NCBI GenBank assembly: GCA_910587995.1
Contig: CAJUNS010000002.1
Coordinates: 43,162 to 107,161, forward strand
Direction: 5' to 3'
Source of the DNA: an uncultured Oscillospiraceae bacterium
Lineage (GTDB): Bacteria > Bacillota_A > Clostridia > Oscillospirales > Acutalibacteraceae
DNA: 64,000 nucleotides
Under the pieces are notes generated by a model. That model was given only the letters and a program-made list of their open reading frames with translations, did no database searches and was not told where the DNA came from. Every line of letters begins with the position of its first letter. The first letter of the stretch is position 1. Below, in pieces: positions 24,563-34,057 of the stretch. The position numbers and the translations under genes were made by a program.

Positions 24563-26611
24563 ATGAAGAAGAGAAGCATTGCCCTTCTGCTGGCAGTCGC
24601 GATGCTGTTCACTATGGTGCTCAGCGCCTGCGGCGGCGATTCCAACTCCAGCAGCCAGGGCAGCAGCAGCGAGGCTGGTGCCAGCAGCGCCGCTGGCAAC
24701 GAGAGTTCCAGCGAGGCTGGCGAGTCCAGCGCTGAGTCCAGCGAGGCCAGCACCGGCAACAAAGCGGCCGCTGGCATCACCACCGAGGTTGGCACCCCCC
24801 GTGAGGACACCCTGATCGTTGAGTGCCAGAGCTCCACTGACTGCGCCGGCCAGTTCAACACCTACATGACCGGCACCGGCACCGGCTTCGGCATCCATCA
24901 GCTGATGAGCGCCCACCTGTGGGAGATGCAGACCGCCCAGGGCCGTCAGTACGGCGAAGTGGTGGAGAGCGCCGAGCCCAACGAGGACTTCACCGAGTGG
25001 ACCGTAAAGATCCGCCAGGGCATCAAGTGGTCCGATGGTGAAGACCTGAACGCGGAAGATGTGGAGTTCACCTTCACCATGATTAAGGAGAACGACAACA
25101 TCGGCGCTCACTCTTACACCAACATGTACATCGACAAGGTGGAGAAGGTGGACGACTACACCGTGAAGTTCACCATGACCGAGCCCTTCCCCCGTCTGGA
25201 CCAGTGCTTTGGCATCACCGTGTGGGGCTGTGACTGGCGCATCGTGCCCCAGCACATCTACTCCACCGTGGGCGATGTGACCCAGTTTAAGGATGAGCAG
25301 CCCGTTGTGGCCGGCCCCTACACTGTGGATCAGTACGACCCGCTGGGCTCCTGGATTCTCTACAAGCTGCGCGACGACTGGCAGCAGAGCACCCTGGGCG
25401 TAGTTGGCGCGGCTGAGTTCGGCTACACCGCCGACCAGGTTCCCCCCAAGTACGTATGGTTCCGCTACCTGGGCGACTCCACCACCAAGCAGATGGCCAT
25501 GGTCAACAACGAAGTTGACATCCTGTGCGAGATGACTCTGGAAGAGCTCACCGCCATGAACGAGATGAACGACAAGATCGATGCTTGGATGAACGAGTTC
25601 CCCTATGCCAACGCGGACGACCCGGGCGCTAAGGGCATTGTGTTCAACTGCGGTCTGGGCGCTCCCTATGACAACGCCGACTTCCGCTGGGGCATCTGTC
25701 TGGCTCTGGATATCGACTCGCTGTCCGAGAACATCTTCAGCGGCGCTGGCCGTGCGGCCCCCATCCCGCTGCTGAACAACACCAACGTGATGCAGGAGCT
25801 CTACACCATCCCCATGACCGAGTGGCTGGAGAACTTCGAGCTGGATCTGGGCGATGGCACCAAGTTCAAGCCCTATGACACCGGTTATGCCGAGCGCATG
25901 GCTCAGAAGCTGGGCTATGAGGGCACCGAGGAAGAGAAGATCAACGCCTTCGGCGCCGGCTGGTGGAAGCATGACGAAGAGGCCGCCACCAAGCTGCTGA
26001 ACAAGGCTGGCCTGGAGAAGGTTGACGGCAAGTGGCAGTACGAGGGCAAGCCCTTCACCTTCGAGATGAGCTATCTGGCTGACTCCGAGTTCCAGGTAGG
26101 CCGCGGCGTGCAGGCTGCGTTTAACCAGCTGCAGGCTTTCGGCTTCGACTGCACCATTACCTCCAAGTCCTCCTCCACCTGGAGCGTGGACGACACCAAC
26201 GGCAACTACCAGATCGCTGGTTACTGGCCCTCCGGCGGTAACTACCTGAAGGACATCTACCGTCCCTTCACCGGCTTTGACAACACTCTGATTCAGCCTG
26301 TCGGTCAGAACAGCCAGGGCGGTTACGGCGGACGCTGGAACAACCAGCGCGTCACCGACATCCTCCACGAGATGGCCAACCTGAGCCCCGAGAAGGATGA
26401 GGACAAGTGCTATGAGCTGGCCACCGAGATGCTGCAGGAGTTTGTTAAGGATATGCCCGTTATCAACTTCCTGTCCGGTACCAAGTTCGTGCCCACCAAC
26501 AGCACCTACTGGCAGGGCTATCCCTGCTTCGACGATCCCTACGACGGTCCCTGGTGGTGGTGGAGCTGCTTCAAGTACATGCTCCCCAAGTTCTCTGCCG
26601 TTGAAGGATAA
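24563..26611 (+). CDS. peptide ABC transporter, substrate-binding lipoprotein (family 5)
   Basis: Captures peptides or a similar solute outside the membrane and hands it to the permeases encoded next. Residues 1-22 are a lipoprotein signal ending LSAC (lipidated Cys 23). A Ser/Ala/Glu-rich linker to about residue 70 is followed by the SBP_bac_5 fold with FTEWTVKIRQGIKWSDGEDL and DYTVKFTMTEP. The 682-residue length is long for the family, partly due to the linker. AAGGAGG precedes the ATG. Codon choice (frequent GTT, GCT, CGT) differs from neighbours and suggests high expression. A partial terminator after the gene would make it more abundant than the rest of the operon. Confidence 0.93.
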   Translation: MKKRSIALLLAVAMLFTMVLSACGGDSNSSSQGSSSEAGASSAAGNESSSEAGESSAESSEASTGNKAAAGITTEVGTPREDTLIVECQSSTDCAGQFNTYMTGTGTGFGIHQLMSAHLWEMQTAQGRQYGEVVESAEPNEDFTEWTVKIRQGIKWSDGEDLNAEDVEFTFTMIKENDNIGAHSYTNMYIDKVEKVDDYTVKFTMTEPFPRLDQCFGITVWGCDWRIVPQHIYSTVGDVTQFKDEQPVVAGPYTVDQYDPLGSWILYKLRDDWQQSTLGVVGAAEFGYTADQVPPKYVWFRYLGDSTTKQMAMVNNEVDILCEMTLEELTAMNEMNDKIDAWMNEFPYANADDPGAKGIVFNCGLGAPYDNADFRWGICLALDIDSLSENIFSGAGRAAPIPLLNNTNVMQELYTIPMTEWLENFELDLGDGTKFKPYDTGYAERMAQKLGYEGTEEEKINAFGAGWWKHDEEAATKLLNKAGLEKVDGKWQYEGKPFTFEMSYLADSEFQVGRGVQAAFNQLQAFGFDCTITSKSSSTWSVDDTNGNYQIAGYWPSGGNYLKDIYRPFTGFDNTLIQPVGQNSQGGYGGRWNNQRVTDILHEMANLSPEKDEDKCYELATEMLQEFVKDMPVINFLSGTKFVPTNSTYWQGYPCFDDPYDGPWWWWSCFKYMLPKFSAVEG

Positions 26612-26661
26612 ATAAACATGGCAAAAAGCTCCTGTTTATGATCTGATGTTTGATTGAAGTT

Positions 26662-26699
26662 GGGAGACGTGAGCCAAACCGCTTGCGCCTCCCTTCTTT
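26662..26699 (+). terminator. intra-operon attenuating terminator
   Basis: GGGAGACGTGAGC pairs with GCTTGCGCCTCCC (one mismatch, two G-T pairs), followed by TTCTTT. It lies between the binding-protein gene and the first permease gene. Confidence 0.7.
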
Positions 26700-26784
26700 A
26701 TCATCTATCATAAGGCATTTTGCAAAGTTTTGCCCAACATATCTAAACTATAATTCACACATTGTGAGGTAAGGAAGTGTAGAA

Positions 26785-27783
26785 GTGAAATTTAAAACGT
26801 TCTTTCTGCAGCGTGTGCTTGCCTGGGCATTGACGATTTGGATCGGCGTTACCTTCATTTTCTTCATCCCGCGCATGTTCCCCTCGTCCCCAGTTGAAAG
26901 CATGATCGCGCAAATGACTTCCCGCATGGGCAACCTACAGCCCGAGCAGGTGCAGGCCCTGCAAAAGCAGCTGAGCATCCAGTTCGGCCTGGAGGGTTCT
27001 CTTTGGGAGCAGTATGTCAGCTTCCTGTGGAACGGCCTGCTGCACTTTGATTTCGGCCCCTCTCTCATGAGCTATCCCGAGCCTGTGGGCAACATCATTG
27101 GCACCTACCTGCCCTACACCCTGTTCCTGTCCCTGTTCAGCACCCTGATTGCCTGGCTTCTGGGCAACTTCATCGGCCTGCTGGCTGGCTTCCGCAAAAA
27201 CGCCCGGTCTTCCAAAATTCTGGAAGGCATCGCGATCTGCATCTATCCCATTCCCTACTTCCTGGTAGCTTTGGTGCTGCAAATCCTGTTCTGCTTTGTC
27301 TGGCGGGTCTTCCCCCTGCAGGCGAACATCAAGCTGAACGCGGACTTTGCCACCTGGTTCGGCTCCCTGGTTTGGGCCTCCATTCTGCCGGCCATCTCCC
27401 TGCTGCTGCTGGGCACCGGCTGGTGGATCATCTCCATGAAGTCTCTGGCTGGCACCACCGCTGAGGAAGACTTTGTTATGTTCGCCCGCTACCGGGGCCT
27501 GTCCGAGGCCACCATTGGCCGCAGCTATGTGCTGCGCAACTCCATTCTGACCCAGATTACCGCGCTGGCCATGAGCCTGGGCGGCGTGTTCGGCGGCTCC
27601 ATCATGACGGAGATTATCTTCGGCTATCCTGGCGTGGGCACGCTGATTCAGAACGCCATTTTGCAGGCGGACTACAACATGATTCTGGGCACCATTACCA
27701 TCTCTATTGTCGCCATTTCCACTGCCACGCTGATCGTTGACCTGGTCTATCCCTTCATCGATCCGCGCATTCGCTACAGCTAA
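26785..27783 (+). CDS. peptide ABC transporter permease (OppB/DppB type)
   Basis: First membrane subunit, 332 residues, with about six helices. The N-terminal helix WALTIWIGVTFIFFIP and the cytoplasmic coupling loop AEEDFVMFARYRGLSEATIG, which contacts the ATPase, are typical. GTG start at 26785 preceded by AAGGAAG. It ends 14 bases before the second permease gene. Confidence 0.94.
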   Translation: MKFKTFFLQRVLAWALTIWIGVTFIFFIPRMFPSSPVESMIAQMTSRMGNLQPEQVQALQKQLSIQFGLEGSLWEQYVSFLWNGLLHFDFGPSLMSYPEPVGNIIGTYLPYTLFLSLFSTLIAWLLGNFIGLLAGFRKNARSSKILEGIAICIYPIPYFLVALVLQILFCFVWRVFPLQANIKLNADFATWFGSLVWASILPAISLLLLGTGWWIISMKSLAGTTAEEDFVMFARYRGLSEATIGRSYVLRNSILTQITALAMSLGGVFGGSIMTEIIFGYPGVGTLIQNAILQADYNMILGTITISIVAISTATLIVDLVYPFIDPRIRYS

Positions 27784-27797
27784 AGGGGGGACAACAC

Positions 27798-28643
27798 ATG
27801 GCAGCTTTCAAGAAATTCTGGAAAAACTCAAATTTCCGTTTGAAATTTGGTTTGATCGTCACCATTTTCTTCTTCATCCTGGGCTTCATCGTGTACTATA
27901 TCCCCCATATCGACCCCTTCACCTTCAGTACTTACGATAAGGGCCTGGGGGCCAGCGGAGCCCATCCTCTGGGCACCACCAGCCAAGGCCAGGACGTGTT
28001 CTGGCTGCTGATTGAGGCCATTCACAACTCCCTGACCATCGGCCTGATCGTGGCCGCCATTGGCACTGTGGTAGGCGTTTTCGTAGGCCTGCTCTCCGGC
28101 TTTGCCGGCGGCGCTTTGGACCGGACGCTTATGATCATCACCGACACCTTCGTGGTCATCCCCTCCCTGCCCATTCTGATTTTGATGACCTCTCTGATGA
28201 AGGGCAGCGCCACAGTGGTTTTGATGGCCCTGACTCTGGCTATGTTCGCCTGGGCTTGGCCCAGCCGGCAGATCCGCTCCATGTCCCTGACCATTAAGGA
28301 GCGCGACTTCATCCACACCGCCCGGTTCTCCGGCGAGGGTACCGTGCAGATTGTTGTTACCGAGATTCTGCCCTATGCGCTGACCTGGTCCCTCTCCAAT
28401 TTTATGAACGCCACCCTGTCGGCCATCGGCTCCGAGTCCAGCCTGGCGGTTCTGGGCCTGTCGCCCGGCAACCTGGTGTCTCTGGGCAACATGATCAACT
28501 GGGCCCGGCAGTACAACGCCATTTTCAACAAGCAATGGCTGTGGATCGGCTCGCCCATCGTGGCCACGGTGGTTCTGTTCATCGGCCTGTTTATGCTGAT
28601 CACCGGCTACAATGACTATCTATCCATGAAGAGAGGCAGGTAA
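27798..28643 (+). CDS. peptide ABC transporter permease (OppC/DppC type)
   Basis: Second membrane subunit, 281 residues. It shows the OppC N-terminal helix (FGLIVTIFFFILGFIVYY), HPLGTTSQGQDVFWLLIEA, five further helices and the coupling loop KERDFIHTARFSGEGTVQIV. AAAGGGGGG precedes the ATG. The ATPase gene starts five bases after the stop. Confidence 0.94.
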   Translation: MAAFKKFWKNSNFRLKFGLIVTIFFFILGFIVYYIPHIDPFTFSTYDKGLGASGAHPLGTTSQGQDVFWLLIEAIHNSLTIGLIVAAIGTVVGVFVGLLSGFAGGALDRTLMIITDTFVVIPSLPILILMTSLMKGSATVVLMALTLAMFAWAWPSRQIRSMSLTIKERDFIHTARFSGEGTVQIVVTEILPYALTWSLSNFMNATLSAIGSESSLAVLGLSPGNLVSLGNMINWARQYNAIFNKQWLWIGSPIVATVVLFIGLFMLITGYNDYLSMKRGR

Positions 28644-28648
28644 CGATT

Positions 28649-29629
28649 ATGCTGAAAGTCGAGAATCTGTCCGCTTCTTACAAAACCATTGACGGGGATG
28701 TACATGTCATTAAAGACCTGGACTTTACAGTCCGCGACAACGAGATCTTCGGCATTGCCGGCGAGTCTGGCTGCGGCAAGACCACCCTGCTGAAGACCCT
28801 GTACGACATCATCGAGTACCCGCTGGTCATAGACCAGGGCAAGGTTGTGCTAAGCGGCGAAAAGAACGGAGCGAAGTTCTCCTACGAGACCGGGGAGATC
28901 CGCAAGACCTGGTGGAACAACATCTCCTATGTGCCCCAGGCCGCCCAAAGCGTGCTGAACCCCATTATCCGGCTGAAAAAGCAGTTTTTAGATTCCATTC
29001 CCAAAGAGGATAAGAAGAACGAGACCGAGGCTCAGACCCTGACCCGGGTGGCCAACTACCTGGAAGAGCTCAGCCTCTCTCCCGACGTGCTGGAGGCCTA
29101 CCCCTTCCAGCTTTCCGGCGGCATGCGCCAGCGGGTCATCATCGCTTTGGCTACCTTTATGGCCCCCAACCTGGTGCTGGCCGACGAGCCCACCACCGCT
29201 TTGGACGTGGTGGTGCAGCGGGGCATTTTGATGATGCTGATGCGCCTGCAAAAGCAGCTGAAGAACAGCTTGGTCATCGTCAGCCACGACATGGGCGTGC
29301 ACTACCAGATTACCGACCGCATGGCCATTATGTACTCTGGCTCCATCATCGAGCTGGGCGACACCGAGGCCATCTTTAACGACCCGGTGCATCCTTACAC
29401 CAGAATGCTGGTGGGCGCTCTGCCCCGGGTGGGCGACAAGAGCCAGAAGGTGGGCATTCCCGGGCGGCCGCCAGCGCTGAAGAATCCCCCTCCGGGATGC
29501 CGCTTCGCGCCCCGCTGCCCCCATGCCACCGACCGCTGCCGCAAGGAAGTGCCGAAGTTTACCGAGGTAAAGCCCGGCCGTTTCGCGGCCTGCCATATTC
29601 TCAACGAAGGGGGGAAGATCGATGGCTGA
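28649..29629 (+). CDS. peptide ABC transporter ATPase (OppD/DppD type)
   Basis: Cytoplasmic ATPase of 326 residues with Walker A GESGCGKTT, signature LSGGMRQR, Walker B LVLADEPTTALDV and the switch histidine in IVSHDMG. The C-terminal segment PPGCRFAPRCPHATDRC has the cysteine-rich pattern of the oligopeptide/dipeptide ATPase extension, which binds an iron-sulfur cluster in some members. It overlaps the next ATPase gene by eight bases. Confidence 0.95.
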   Translation: MLKVENLSASYKTIDGDVHVIKDLDFTVRDNEIFGIAGESGCGKTTLLKTLYDIIEYPLVIDQGKVVLSGEKNGAKFSYETGEIRKTWWNNISYVPQAAQSVLNPIIRLKKQFLDSIPKEDKKNETEAQTLTRVANYLEELSLSPDVLEAYPFQLSGGMRQRVIIALATFMAPNLVLADEPTTALDVVVQRGILMMLMRLQKQLKNSLVIVSHDMGVHYQITDRMAIMYSGSIIELGDTEAIFNDPVHPYTRMLVGALPRVGDKSQKVGIPGRPPALKNPPPGCRFAPRCPHATDRCRKEVPKFTEVKPGRFAACHILNEGGKIDG

Positions 29630-30602
29630 GAAATTGCTTGAAGTCAAAAACGTCAGTAAGATTTTCCGCATCGGCGGCATGCTCCGCGGTAAAAAGCTGG
29701 TAGCGGTGGACGATGTTACCCTGTCCATCGATGCCGACAAGCCGGTTATTCTGTCCGTGGTGGGCGAGTCCGGCTGCGGCAAGTCCACCCTGTGCAAGAT
29801 GATTCTGCGCCTGCACACGGCCGACATGGGCACCATCACCCTCAACGGCAAGGACTTCGCGGACAAGAAGAGCTACGATCCCCTCCAGTTTAAACTGGAT
29901 GTGCAGCCTATTTTCCAGAACCCCTACGAGTCCTTCTCCGCCCGCAAGGCTGTGGATACCTACCTCTTTAACACCGCCCTGCGCCTGGGCATTGCCAAAA
30001 ACAAGGACGAGGCCAACAAGCTGGTGGACGATGCCCTAAAGAGCGTGGGCATGTCGCTGGCCGTGGTGAAGGGCAAGTACCCCACCCAGTTCTCTGGCGG
30101 CGAGCTGCAGCGCGTGTCCATTGCCCGGGCCCTGATCACCCGGCCCAAGCTGATCATCGCCGACGAGCCCGTGGCGGCCATTGACGCCTCCATGAAGATG
30201 AACATCGTCAACCTGTTCAAAGAGCTGAAGGATAAGTACAAGGTATCCTTTATTTACATCACCCACGACCTTTCCACCGCCTATTATGTGTCGGATTACA
30301 TTGCCACCCTGTACCGCGGCTGCCTCATTGAGTACGGCCCGGCCAAGGAGATTATGGATAACCCGGCCCATCCCTACACCGAGCTGCTGATGAACGCGGT
30401 GCCCCGTGTAGGCGACAAGTGGAAGGAAGACCTGGTGATGCCCGAGATGGAGGATAAGGAATACTCCATCTCCTACTGCAAATTTGCGCCCCGCTGCCCC
30501 TACGCCACGGATGAGTGCCGCAAGGAGCGCCCCAAAGAGACCTTCTTAGGGCCTGAGCGCAAGGTGCTGTGCTATCATCCCCTGTATTCCAAAGAGGACT
30601 AA
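29622..30602 (+). CDS. peptide ABC transporter ATPase (OppF/DppF type)
   Basis: Second ATPase, 326 residues: Walker A GESGCGKST, signature FSGGELQR, Walker B LIIADEPVAAIDAS, switch histidine in YITHDLS, and C-terminal cysteine segment CKFAPRCPYATDEC. It completes an A-B-C-D-F transporter. GGGGGGAAGATCG precedes the ATG within oppD. A strong terminator follows. Confidence 0.95.
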   Translation: MAEKLLEVKNVSKIFRIGGMLRGKKLVAVDDVTLSIDADKPVILSVVGESGCGKSTLCKMILRLHTADMGTITLNGKDFADKKSYDPLQFKLDVQPIFQNPYESFSARKAVDTYLFNTALRLGIAKNKDEANKLVDDALKSVGMSLAVVKGKYPTQFSGGELQRVSIARALITRPKLIIADEPVAAIDASMKMNIVNLFKELKDKYKVSFIYITHDLSTAYYVSDYIATLYRGCLIEYGPAKEIMDNPAHPYTELLMNAVPRVGDKWKEDLVMPEMEDKEYSISYCKFAPRCPYATDECRKERPKETFLGPERKVLCYHPLYSKED

Positions 30603-30616
30603 AGCTTTCATCCTGA

Positions 30617-30665
30617 AATAAAAGAAGCATCCCCCAGGCAGCTTGCTTGGGGGATGCTTCTTTTA
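30617..30665 (+). terminator. terminator of the peptide transporter operon
   Basis: AAAAGAAGCATCCCCCAGGC pairs with the following CTTGGGGGATGCTTCTTTT; a long stem with T-runs on both strands. Confidence 0.92.
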
Positions 30666-30776
30666 TAGTAAACGCGCTTGAAAATCGGTACCTAGCGCTT
30701 TTCAAGCAGAACGGCGCGGGCATGCCCGTGCCGCCAGGTTCAAAAGAGGTATCATCTCTTTTGAACTGCGTTAACT
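30666..30776 (-). repeat. three-hairpin repeat, full copy (copy 3)
   Basis: Inverse orientation relative to copy 2: TAGTAAACGC, hairpin TTGAAAATC...GCTTTTCAA, GC hairpin GGCGCGGGC/GCCCGTGCC, hairpin TTCAAAAGAGG...CTCTTTTGAA, then GCGTTAAC. It directly follows the transporter terminator. Confidence 0.85.
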
Positions 30777-30796
30777 ATATAGGGCCAGTCCACAGT

Positions 30797-31849
30797 TTAC
30801 GATTCTTTCGGGGCGGGGGAGGCGGCCGGTTCGCTGTCCTCCCGAGGGCTCAGCGTGCAGGTTCCCACCACCACCCAGCGCTGGGAATAGCCCCAGCCCG
30901 TGCAGGTGGAGAGGGTGACCACATTTTCCTTGGGGCTGGGCTGGATGCCCGTATCAATGGTGGACTGCTCCAAACAGAAATCAATAAGCTTCTGCTGGGC
31001 CTTTCGCTTTTCCAGGTCCAGCTGGTAGACAATGTCCTCGATACCCACCCGGAAAGCGGCGAACACATCATAGCGGAACACGCCCTCTTTTGTGGCAATA
31101 TAGATATTCGGATGCTCTTCCCAGAAGCTTTGGTCCCGGTACCGCTCTAACTGGCCAAACATGGAGCCATCCGCCATTTGGTGGCCATAGATTAACGTGT
31201 TGAATCCGCTGAAATCCGGTTTGTTGGTATGTTCCAAAAAGATGGAGCCCACGGAGCTGCGCTCGTTTTTCCAGGTGTAGTTTAAGTAATGCTGGTTGTC
31301 TTCCGCTTGCAGGAGGGGGTAGTTTACCTCGGTGTCCGGAATGCAGATCCAGCCAATCACCTGGGGGTTTACCTTTTGCAGGGCTTCCAGGTCAATTTGG
31401 GCCAGGCTTTGGGCAAACTCGTCCACCGGCGGGGCGGGAGTCCCGGTGGGCGAGGGTGTATCTTCCGGCTCGCTGGGCTCGTCCAGGTCCTCGGACGGAG
31501 TGGACTCCGGGGCGCTGCTGGCAGGCTCTTGAGAAGAGATGGGCTCCCCATCTACGGAGGAACTGGCAGAGGCTTCTTCAGAGGGCTCTTCAGAAGCGGC
31601 GGCATTCTCTGAGGCGCTGGAGGCCGAAGCCTCGGGGGAGGAAGCTTCGGCGGCGGTGGAAGAAGCCTGGGACGGGGAAGAAGCCGCAGAGGGCTTGCGG
31701 GTGTTGGCGAAGCCGCCCAGGGCCAAAGCGGCGGCCTCGCGGTAGTCCGTAGCGCCTTTGTGGTAGTCCATCAGCTTCCAACAGGTAAAGGAGGCAGAGA
31801 GAAGGAGAACCAGGGCGAGGGCGATTATCATGATTTTTTTCTTTGACAA
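30797..31849 (-). CDS. class B sortase with long Ser/Ala/Pro linker
   Basis: Membrane-anchored transpeptidase that cleaves a sorting signal and attaches proteins to the cell wall. Residues 7-25 form the N-terminal anchor. Residues about 53-140 are an unusually long low-complexity linker of Ser, Ala, Glu and Pro. The sortase domain follows with catalytic His 223 (LIYGHQMADGSMFG), Cys 316 (VTLSTCTGW) and Arg 324 (SQRWVVVGT). The spacing and the TLSTC motif fit class B. No LPxTG-like substrate gene was noticed beside it. It has its own consensus promoter. Confidence 0.92.
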   Translation of the reverse strand: MSKKKIMIIALALVLLLSASFTCWKLMDYHKGATDYREAAALALGGFANTRKPSAASSPSQASSTAAEASSPEASASSASENAAASEEPSEEASASSSVDGEPISSQEPASSAPESTPSEDLDEPSEPEDTPSPTGTPAPPVDEFAQSLAQIDLEALQKVNPQVIGWICIPDTEVNYPLLQAEDNQHYLNYTWKNERSSVGSIFLEHTNKPDFSGFNTLIYGHQMADGSMFGQLERYRDQSFWEEHPNIYIATKEGVFRYDVFAAFRVGIEDIVYQLDLEKRKAQQKLIDFCLEQSTIDTGIQPSPKENVVTLSTCTGWGYSQRWVVVGTCTLSPREDSEPAASPAPKES

Positions 31850-31902
31850 AACGAAACACTCCTTACAGGACTGGGATGAAAGACCAGGGTTGGTATGAAT
31901 TT

Positions 31903-31931
31903 ATAATACAACTGATTTGCCTGGCTGTCAA
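31903..31931 (-). promoter_or_regulatory. consensus promoter of the sortase gene
   Basis: On the minus strand TTGACA (31926-31931), 17 bases, TATTAT (31903-31908), about 55 bases before the start codon. Confidence 0.82.
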
Positions 31932-32011
31932 GAAATTCCCAATCGGGGAGGCGGCAAAAGGCAAGGAAGCCTGAGGCCCAAGCCTCCCCGGCGCGGCTTC
32001 CTCAATTTGGG

Positions 32012-32040
32012 TGGACAAATCTTCTGGTTTCCAGTATAAT
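32012..32040 (+). promoter_or_regulatory. promoter of uxaC
   Basis: TGGACA (32012-32017), a 17-base spacer and TATAAT (32035-32040), 35 bases before the ATG. No operator-like repeat is obvious nearby. Confidence 0.75.
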
Positions 32041-32075
32041 GGTTTCAAATCAAACATAGGATTGGAGGTCCTATT

Positions 32076-33491
32076 ATGAAACCCTTCCTTGACGGCAACT
32101 TCCTTCTGGACACGCCCGCTGCCCAGGAGCTCTACCACCAAACCGCCGCCCAAATGCCCATTTTGGACTACCATTGCCACATTGATCCCCAGGAAATCTA
32201 CCAGGACCGGCAGTTTGAAACCATCACCCAAGTCTGGCTGGGGGGCGACCATTACAAGTGGCGGCAGATGCGTTCCAACGGCGTGGAGGAGGCTTACATC
32301 ACCGGCGATGCCCCGGACCGGGAGAAGTTCCAGAAATGGGCCGAAACCCTGGACAGGGCCATCGGCAACCCCCTCTTTCATTGGAGCCACCTGGAGCTCC
32401 GGCGTTTTTTCGGCTACACCGGCGTTCTGGGCGCGGAAACCGCCCAAGAGGTCTGGGAGCTGTGCAACCAAAAGCTGCGAGAACCGGACATGTCCGTGCG
32501 GAATCTGATTCTCCGCTCTCATGTTACGCTGCTGTGCACCACCGATGACCCGGCGGACGATTTAAAGTGGCACCGGCTTCTGAAAGAGGACCGGAGCTTC
32601 CCTGTGCAGGTTCTGCCCGCATGGAGGCCGGACAAGGCCATGGGCCTGGAAAAGCCCGGCTACTTGGACTACCTGGCCCAGCTGGGGGAGGCGGCTGGCC
32701 GGAAAATCGCCAGCTTTGAGGACTGGAAAGCCGCCCTGCGCACCCGTATGGACTACTTTGCCGCCCTGGGCTGCCGCCTCTCGGACCACGGCCTGGAATA
32801 CCTGATGTACGCCCCTGCCACCGAGGAAGAGGCTGGCGCCATTTTCGCCAAGCGGCTGAAGGGCCAGACCGTCAGCCGGGAGGAGGAGCTGCGTTTTAAA
32901 ACCGCCTGCCTGCTGTTCTTAGGCGGCGAATATGCGCAGCGGGGCTGGGCCATGCAGCTCCACTTCGGGGTGATCCGGGACAACAACAGCGCCATGTTCC
33001 AGCAGGTGGGCCCAGACACCGGTTTCGACGCGATGGGCCCCTGCGCACCGGCGGAGCAGGCCCTTGGCTTGCTGAACGCCCTTTCCAGCCGCAACGCTTT
33101 GCCCAAGACCATTCTGTACAGCCTCAACCCCGGCGACGACCCGGTGATCGGGGCCATGATCGGCTGTTTCCAAGACGCCCCGGCAGTGGGCAAGGTCCAG
33201 CAGGGCGCGGCTTGGTGGTTCAACGACCACAAGGAGGGCATGCGCCGCCAGATGACCTCTCTGGCGAACCTGGGCCTTTTGGGCAACTTTTTGGGCATGC
33301 TCACCGATTCCCGCAGCTTCCTCTCCTATCCCCGCCACGAGTACTTCCGCCGGGTCTTCTGCGGCCTGATTGGGGGCTGGGTGGAGAACGGGGAGTACCC
33401 ATACAACCCAGCCAAGCTCACCCGGCTGGTCAAGGATGTGTGCTACAACAACGCGGTGCGGTACTTCGGCTTCCCCCTGGAAGAGGCCTAG
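32076..33491 (+). CDS. uxaC: glucuronate (uronate) isomerase
   Basis: Isomerises D-glucuronate to fructuronate and galacturonate to tagaturonate at the start of uronate breakdown. The 471-residue protein belongs to the amidohydrolase-like fold. It has the metal-site motif ILDYHCHIDPQEIY near residue 30, TTDDPADDLKWH in mid-protein, and NDHKEGMRRQ with PRHEYFRRVFC near the end. Length matches the family. GGAGG precedes the ATG. It stands alone: no uxaA, uxaB, kdgK or regulator gene is in the window. Its stop codon overlaps, tail to tail, that of the leftward transporter gene. Confidence 0.95.
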   Translation: MKPFLDGNFLLDTPAAQELYHQTAAQMPILDYHCHIDPQEIYQDRQFETITQVWLGGDHYKWRQMRSNGVEEAYITGDAPDREKFQKWAETLDRAIGNPLFHWSHLELRRFFGYTGVLGAETAQEVWELCNQKLREPDMSVRNLILRSHVTLLCTTDDPADDLKWHRLLKEDRSFPVQVLPAWRPDKAMGLEKPGYLDYLAQLGEAAGRKIASFEDWKAALRTRMDYFAALGCRLSDHGLEYLMYAPATEEEAGAIFAKRLKGQTVSREEELRFKTACLLFLGGEYAQRGWAMQLHFGVIRDNNSAMFQQVGPDTGFDAMGPCAPAEQALGLLNALSSRNALPKTILYSLNPGDDPVIGAMIGCFQDAPAVGKVQQGAAWWFNDHKEGMRRQMTSLANLGLLGNFLGMLTDSRSFLSYPRHEYFRRVFCGLIGGWVENGEYPYNPAKLTRLVKDVCYNNAVRYFGFPLEEA

Positions 33492-34057
33492 GCCAGCAGG
33501 GGCGCAAGGCCGTAAATCAGTACCCCTAGCCCGGCGGACAGTAGGATTAACAAAATCGGGGAGATTTTTTTGTGCAGCAACTTTTGGCTGAACAGCAGGA
33601 CGCCCGCCAAAACCGCCGTGAGAACCAGGGCCGGTAAGTCCAAACCCTGGGGTCCGGAGAGACTGCCTACGATCATACAGGCGCCTGTGGCCAGAATAAT
33701 GCCTGTGACGCAGGGGGCCAGCCCCTTCAGCACCGCCTGAACCCCAGGGCTGTCCATTAGGCGGCGCAGCACCGTGGCGGCCAGCAGAATAACCAGAAAG
33801 GCTGGCAGCACCACCGCAAAGGTAGCCAGAGCCGCTCCCGCCAGTCCGGCCTGGGTGGCTCCTGTAAATGTGGCCAGATTAACCATAATGGGTCCAGGGG
33901 TGGACTCGCTGACCGCGATCATATAGGCCAGCTGGTCCTCGGTCATCCAGCCATAGCCCCGCACCACGTCCCGAATAAGGGGAATGGCCGCGTAGGCCCC
34001 GCCGAAGGAGAAGCAGCCCACCTTGAGAAAACCCAGAAACAGCTTGAGGTAGATCAT
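33488..34057 (-). CDS. chromate transporter family protein, second half of a pair
   Basis: A 189-residue membrane protein of the short-chain CHR family: LGFLKVGCFSFGGAYAAIPLI and STPGPIMVNLATFTGATQAG are the conserved N-terminal motifs, followed by four to five helices. Short CHR proteins occur as adjacent pairs that work together. Here the start overlaps the stop of its partner by four bases (ATGA). The true substrate, chromate or another anion, is not certain. Confidence 0.92.
   Translation of the reverse strand: MIYLKLFLGFLKVGCFSFGGAYAAIPLIRDVVRGYGWMTEDQLAYMIAVSESTPGPIMVNLATFTGATQAGLAGAALATFAVVLPAFLVILLAATVLRRLMDSPGVQAVLKGLAPCVTGIILATGACMIVGSLSGPQGLDLPALVLTAVLAGVLLFSQKLLHKKISPILLILLSAGLGVLIYGLAPLLA

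Noticed and set aside
24542..26368. Minus-strand open frame of 608 codons opposite the peptide-binding protein
   Set aside because: Leu/Val/Gly/His-biased antisense frame without motifs; the plus strand has a lipobox and an SBP_bac_5 fold.
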